From contig JAITAD010000007.1 in assembly GCA_031284275.1 (NCBI GenBank), positions 1 through 5,504 of the forward strand: a stretch of 5,504 nt of DNA. Reading direction: 5' to 3'. The notes below the pieces were generated by a model. It worked only from the letters and a program-made list of their open reading frames with translations, did not search any database and had not been told where the DNA came from. This document shows positions 4,343 through 5,504 of this stretch, one piece after another; position 1 is the first letter of the stretch, and every line of letters starts with the position of its first letter. Position numbers and translations under genes: made by a program. This stretch comes from Tannerellaceae bacterium. Its GTDB lineage: Bacteria > Bacteroidota > Bacteroidia > Bacteroidales > Tannerellaceae.

Positions 4343-5504
4343 ATGAGTGACATCATCCATTTGCTGCCGGAGGGAATTGCAAATCAGATCGCTGCCGGAG
4401 AGGTGATACAGCGGCCGGCCTCTGTGGTGAAGGAGTTGATGGAAAATGCTGTGGATGCAGGGGCATCCATGATTAAGGTACACATCAAAGACGCCGGACG
4501 GACACTCGTGCAAGTGGCTGACAACGGCAAAGGGATGTCGGAGACGGACGCGCGGATGGCCTTCGAACGACATGCCACATCGAAGATCGGGTCGGCCGAC
4601 GATTTGTTTGCCCTGCAGACGTTAGGTTTTCGAGGAGAGGCGCTCGCTTCCATTGCCGCAGTAGCGCAAGTGGAACTGCGGACACGGGAACGGGGGGAGG
4701 AATTGGGACGAAAATTGGAGGTGGCCGGCTCGTTGGTGACAGGGATGGAGGCGGACGGATGCGCTGAAGGCAGCGTTTTCGCGGTAAAGAATCTGTTCTA
4801 CAATGTTCCGGCACGCCGAAAGTTTTTGAAAGCAAACGAAACGGAGTTCCGGCACATCTTGCAGGAGTTTGAGCGGGTAGCTTTGGTCTATCCTGCCATA
4901 CGTATGGGCTTATGGCATCAGGATACGGAGGTGTTGGGATTGCCGGCAACCGGTCTGCGGCAACGCATAACCGACATCTTCGGAAAAAGTCTGGGGGGGG
5001 CACTCTTGCAGGTAGAGGTAGAGACAACTTTGGGGAAAATGTCAGGTTTTGTGGGGCGTCCTGATGCAACGAGGAGAAGAGCCTTACAATATTTCTTCGT
5101 GAACGGACGGTTCATGCGTCACGGATTTTTCCATAAGGCGGTGATGCAAGCCTACGAAGGGCTTGCGCCGGTCGGCGAGATGCCCCATTATTTCCTCTAC
5201 TTTCAAGTCGATCCCGCAGGAATTGACGTCAATATCCACCCGACCAAGACCGAGATAAAGTTCGAGAACGAAATGCCGTTACGGCAGATACTGCTTTCCG
5301 GCGTGCGGGAAGCTCTGGCAAAATCCAGCGCCATTCCGTCCATTGACTTTGAGCGGAAAGAGGCGATAGACATCCCCGTGTACAGCCCATCGGCGCGCGA
5401 CACGTCTATCCTTCCACCCACCATAACAATAAACCGGCGATACAACCCCTTTATCAAGCCGCAGGATTGGGAAACGACATGGCGACCGGAATCCGAAACG
5501 CCCG
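4343..5504 (+). CDS. mutL: DNA mismatch repair protein MutL, N-terminal part (runs off right edge)
   Basis: The first 387 residues of MutL; the frame is open to the end of the window. MutL couples mismatch recognition by MutS to strand incision. The GHKL ATPase domain is complete: motif [13 protein letters not shown] at 30-41 (Glu31 and Asn35 correspond to E. coli Glu29 and Asn33), motif II ADNGKGM at 59-65 (Asp60), the ATP lid with RHATSKI at 76-82, and [10 protein letters not shown] at 95-104. The second lobe carries [10 protein letters not shown] at 154-163, the family segment [10 protein letters not shown] at 249-258 and the conserved lysine of [10 protein letters not shown] at 299-308 (Lys302). 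From about residue 335 the sequence becomes the polar linker. The C-terminal dimerisation domain, including any DQHA(x)2E endonuclease motif, is outside the window. The ATG at 4343 gives the canonical N-terminus ([15 protein letters not shown]). It follows the small membrane-protein gene by 21 bp. A G8 run lies within codons 217-220. Confidence 0.97.
   Translation, partial: MSDIIHLLPEGIANQIAAGEVIQRPASVVKELMENAVDAGASMIKVHIKDAGRTLVQVADNGKGMSETDARMAFERHATSKIGSADDLFALQTLGFRGEALASIAAVAQVELRTRERGEELGRKLEVAGSLVTGMEADGCAEGSVFAVKNLFYNVPARRKFLKANETEFRHILQEFERVALVYPAIRMGLWHQDTEVLGLPATGLRQRITDIFGKSLGGALLQVEVETTLGKMSGFVGRPDATRRRALQYFFVNGRFMRHGFFHKAVMQAYEGLAPVGEMPHYFLYFQVDPAGIDVNIHPTKTEIKFENEMPLRQILLSGVREALAKSSAIPSIDFERKEAIDIPVYSPSARDTSILPPTITINRRYNPFIKPQDWETTWRPESETP
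4993..5000 (+). repeat. G8 mononucleotide run inside mutL
   Basis: Eight consecutive G residues spanning the third base of Leu217, Gly218, Gly219 and the first base of Ala220. Runs this long in coding sequence are prone to slippage. Losing one G brings a TAG at 5013-5015 into frame four codons after the run; gaining one brings a TGA at 5062-5064 into frame. Either product would be cut off inside the second lobe of the ATPase region. Confidence 0.95.

Noticed and set aside
4028..5069. Long - strand open frames opposite the small membrane protein and mutL (4028-4573, 4485-5069)
   Set aside because: They are antisense shadows rich in Pro, Arg, Ser and Cys, with no domain signal; mutL on the + strand is unmistakable.

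Overview
The window is a compact, ordinary chromosomal segment from a member of the Bacteroidota, most likely order Bacteroidales. The evidence is a DUF5606-type protein (a family I know from Bacteroidetes), a Bacteroidales-style polyprenol-phosphate mannosyltransferase, and TAnnTTTG-type -7 promoter elements instead of E. coli-like boxes. Coding density is near 95 percent. I see no rRNA or tRNA gene, CRISPR array, insertion sequence, phage gene or attachment site. The genus cannot be fixed from the sequence alone.

Layout, left to right: (1) the 3' end of a dolichol/polyprenol-phosphate mannose synthase (GT2), overlapping by ATGA with (2) a complete LolD-type ABC ATPase, both on the + strand. 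(3) On the - strand, a stand-alone ADP-dependent NAD(P)H-hydrate dehydratase (nnrD), whose 3' end overlaps the lolD-like gene tail-to-tail by 30 bp. (4) A 108-bp divergent gap, then a + strand pair: a DUF5606 protein and, 5 bp later, a ROK-family sugar kinase. (5) On the - strand, a HAD phosphatase of the YihX type, ending 4 bp from the ROK stop. (6) A 118-bp divergent promoter region with one recognisable Bacteroidetes promoter on each strand. (7) A + strand pair: a 101-residue protein with one C-terminal membrane segment, and mutL, which runs off the right edge.

The genes are mainly housekeeping: envelope biogenesis (mannosyltransferase, LolD), repair of damaged NAD(P)H (NnrD), sugar phosphorylation and dephosphorylation (ROK kinase, HAD phosphatase) and DNA mismatch repair (MutL). 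The ROK kinase and the YihX-like phosphatase could together convert glucose-1-phosphate to glucose-6-phosphate, but that is inference.

I found no convincing undescribed system. The points most worth a second look are a G8 run inside the mutL reading frame (a possible mutability switch), the uncharacterised membrane protein transcribed ahead of mutL, the two tail-to-tail gene ends with no visible terminator, and the absence of an epimerase domain on NnrD.
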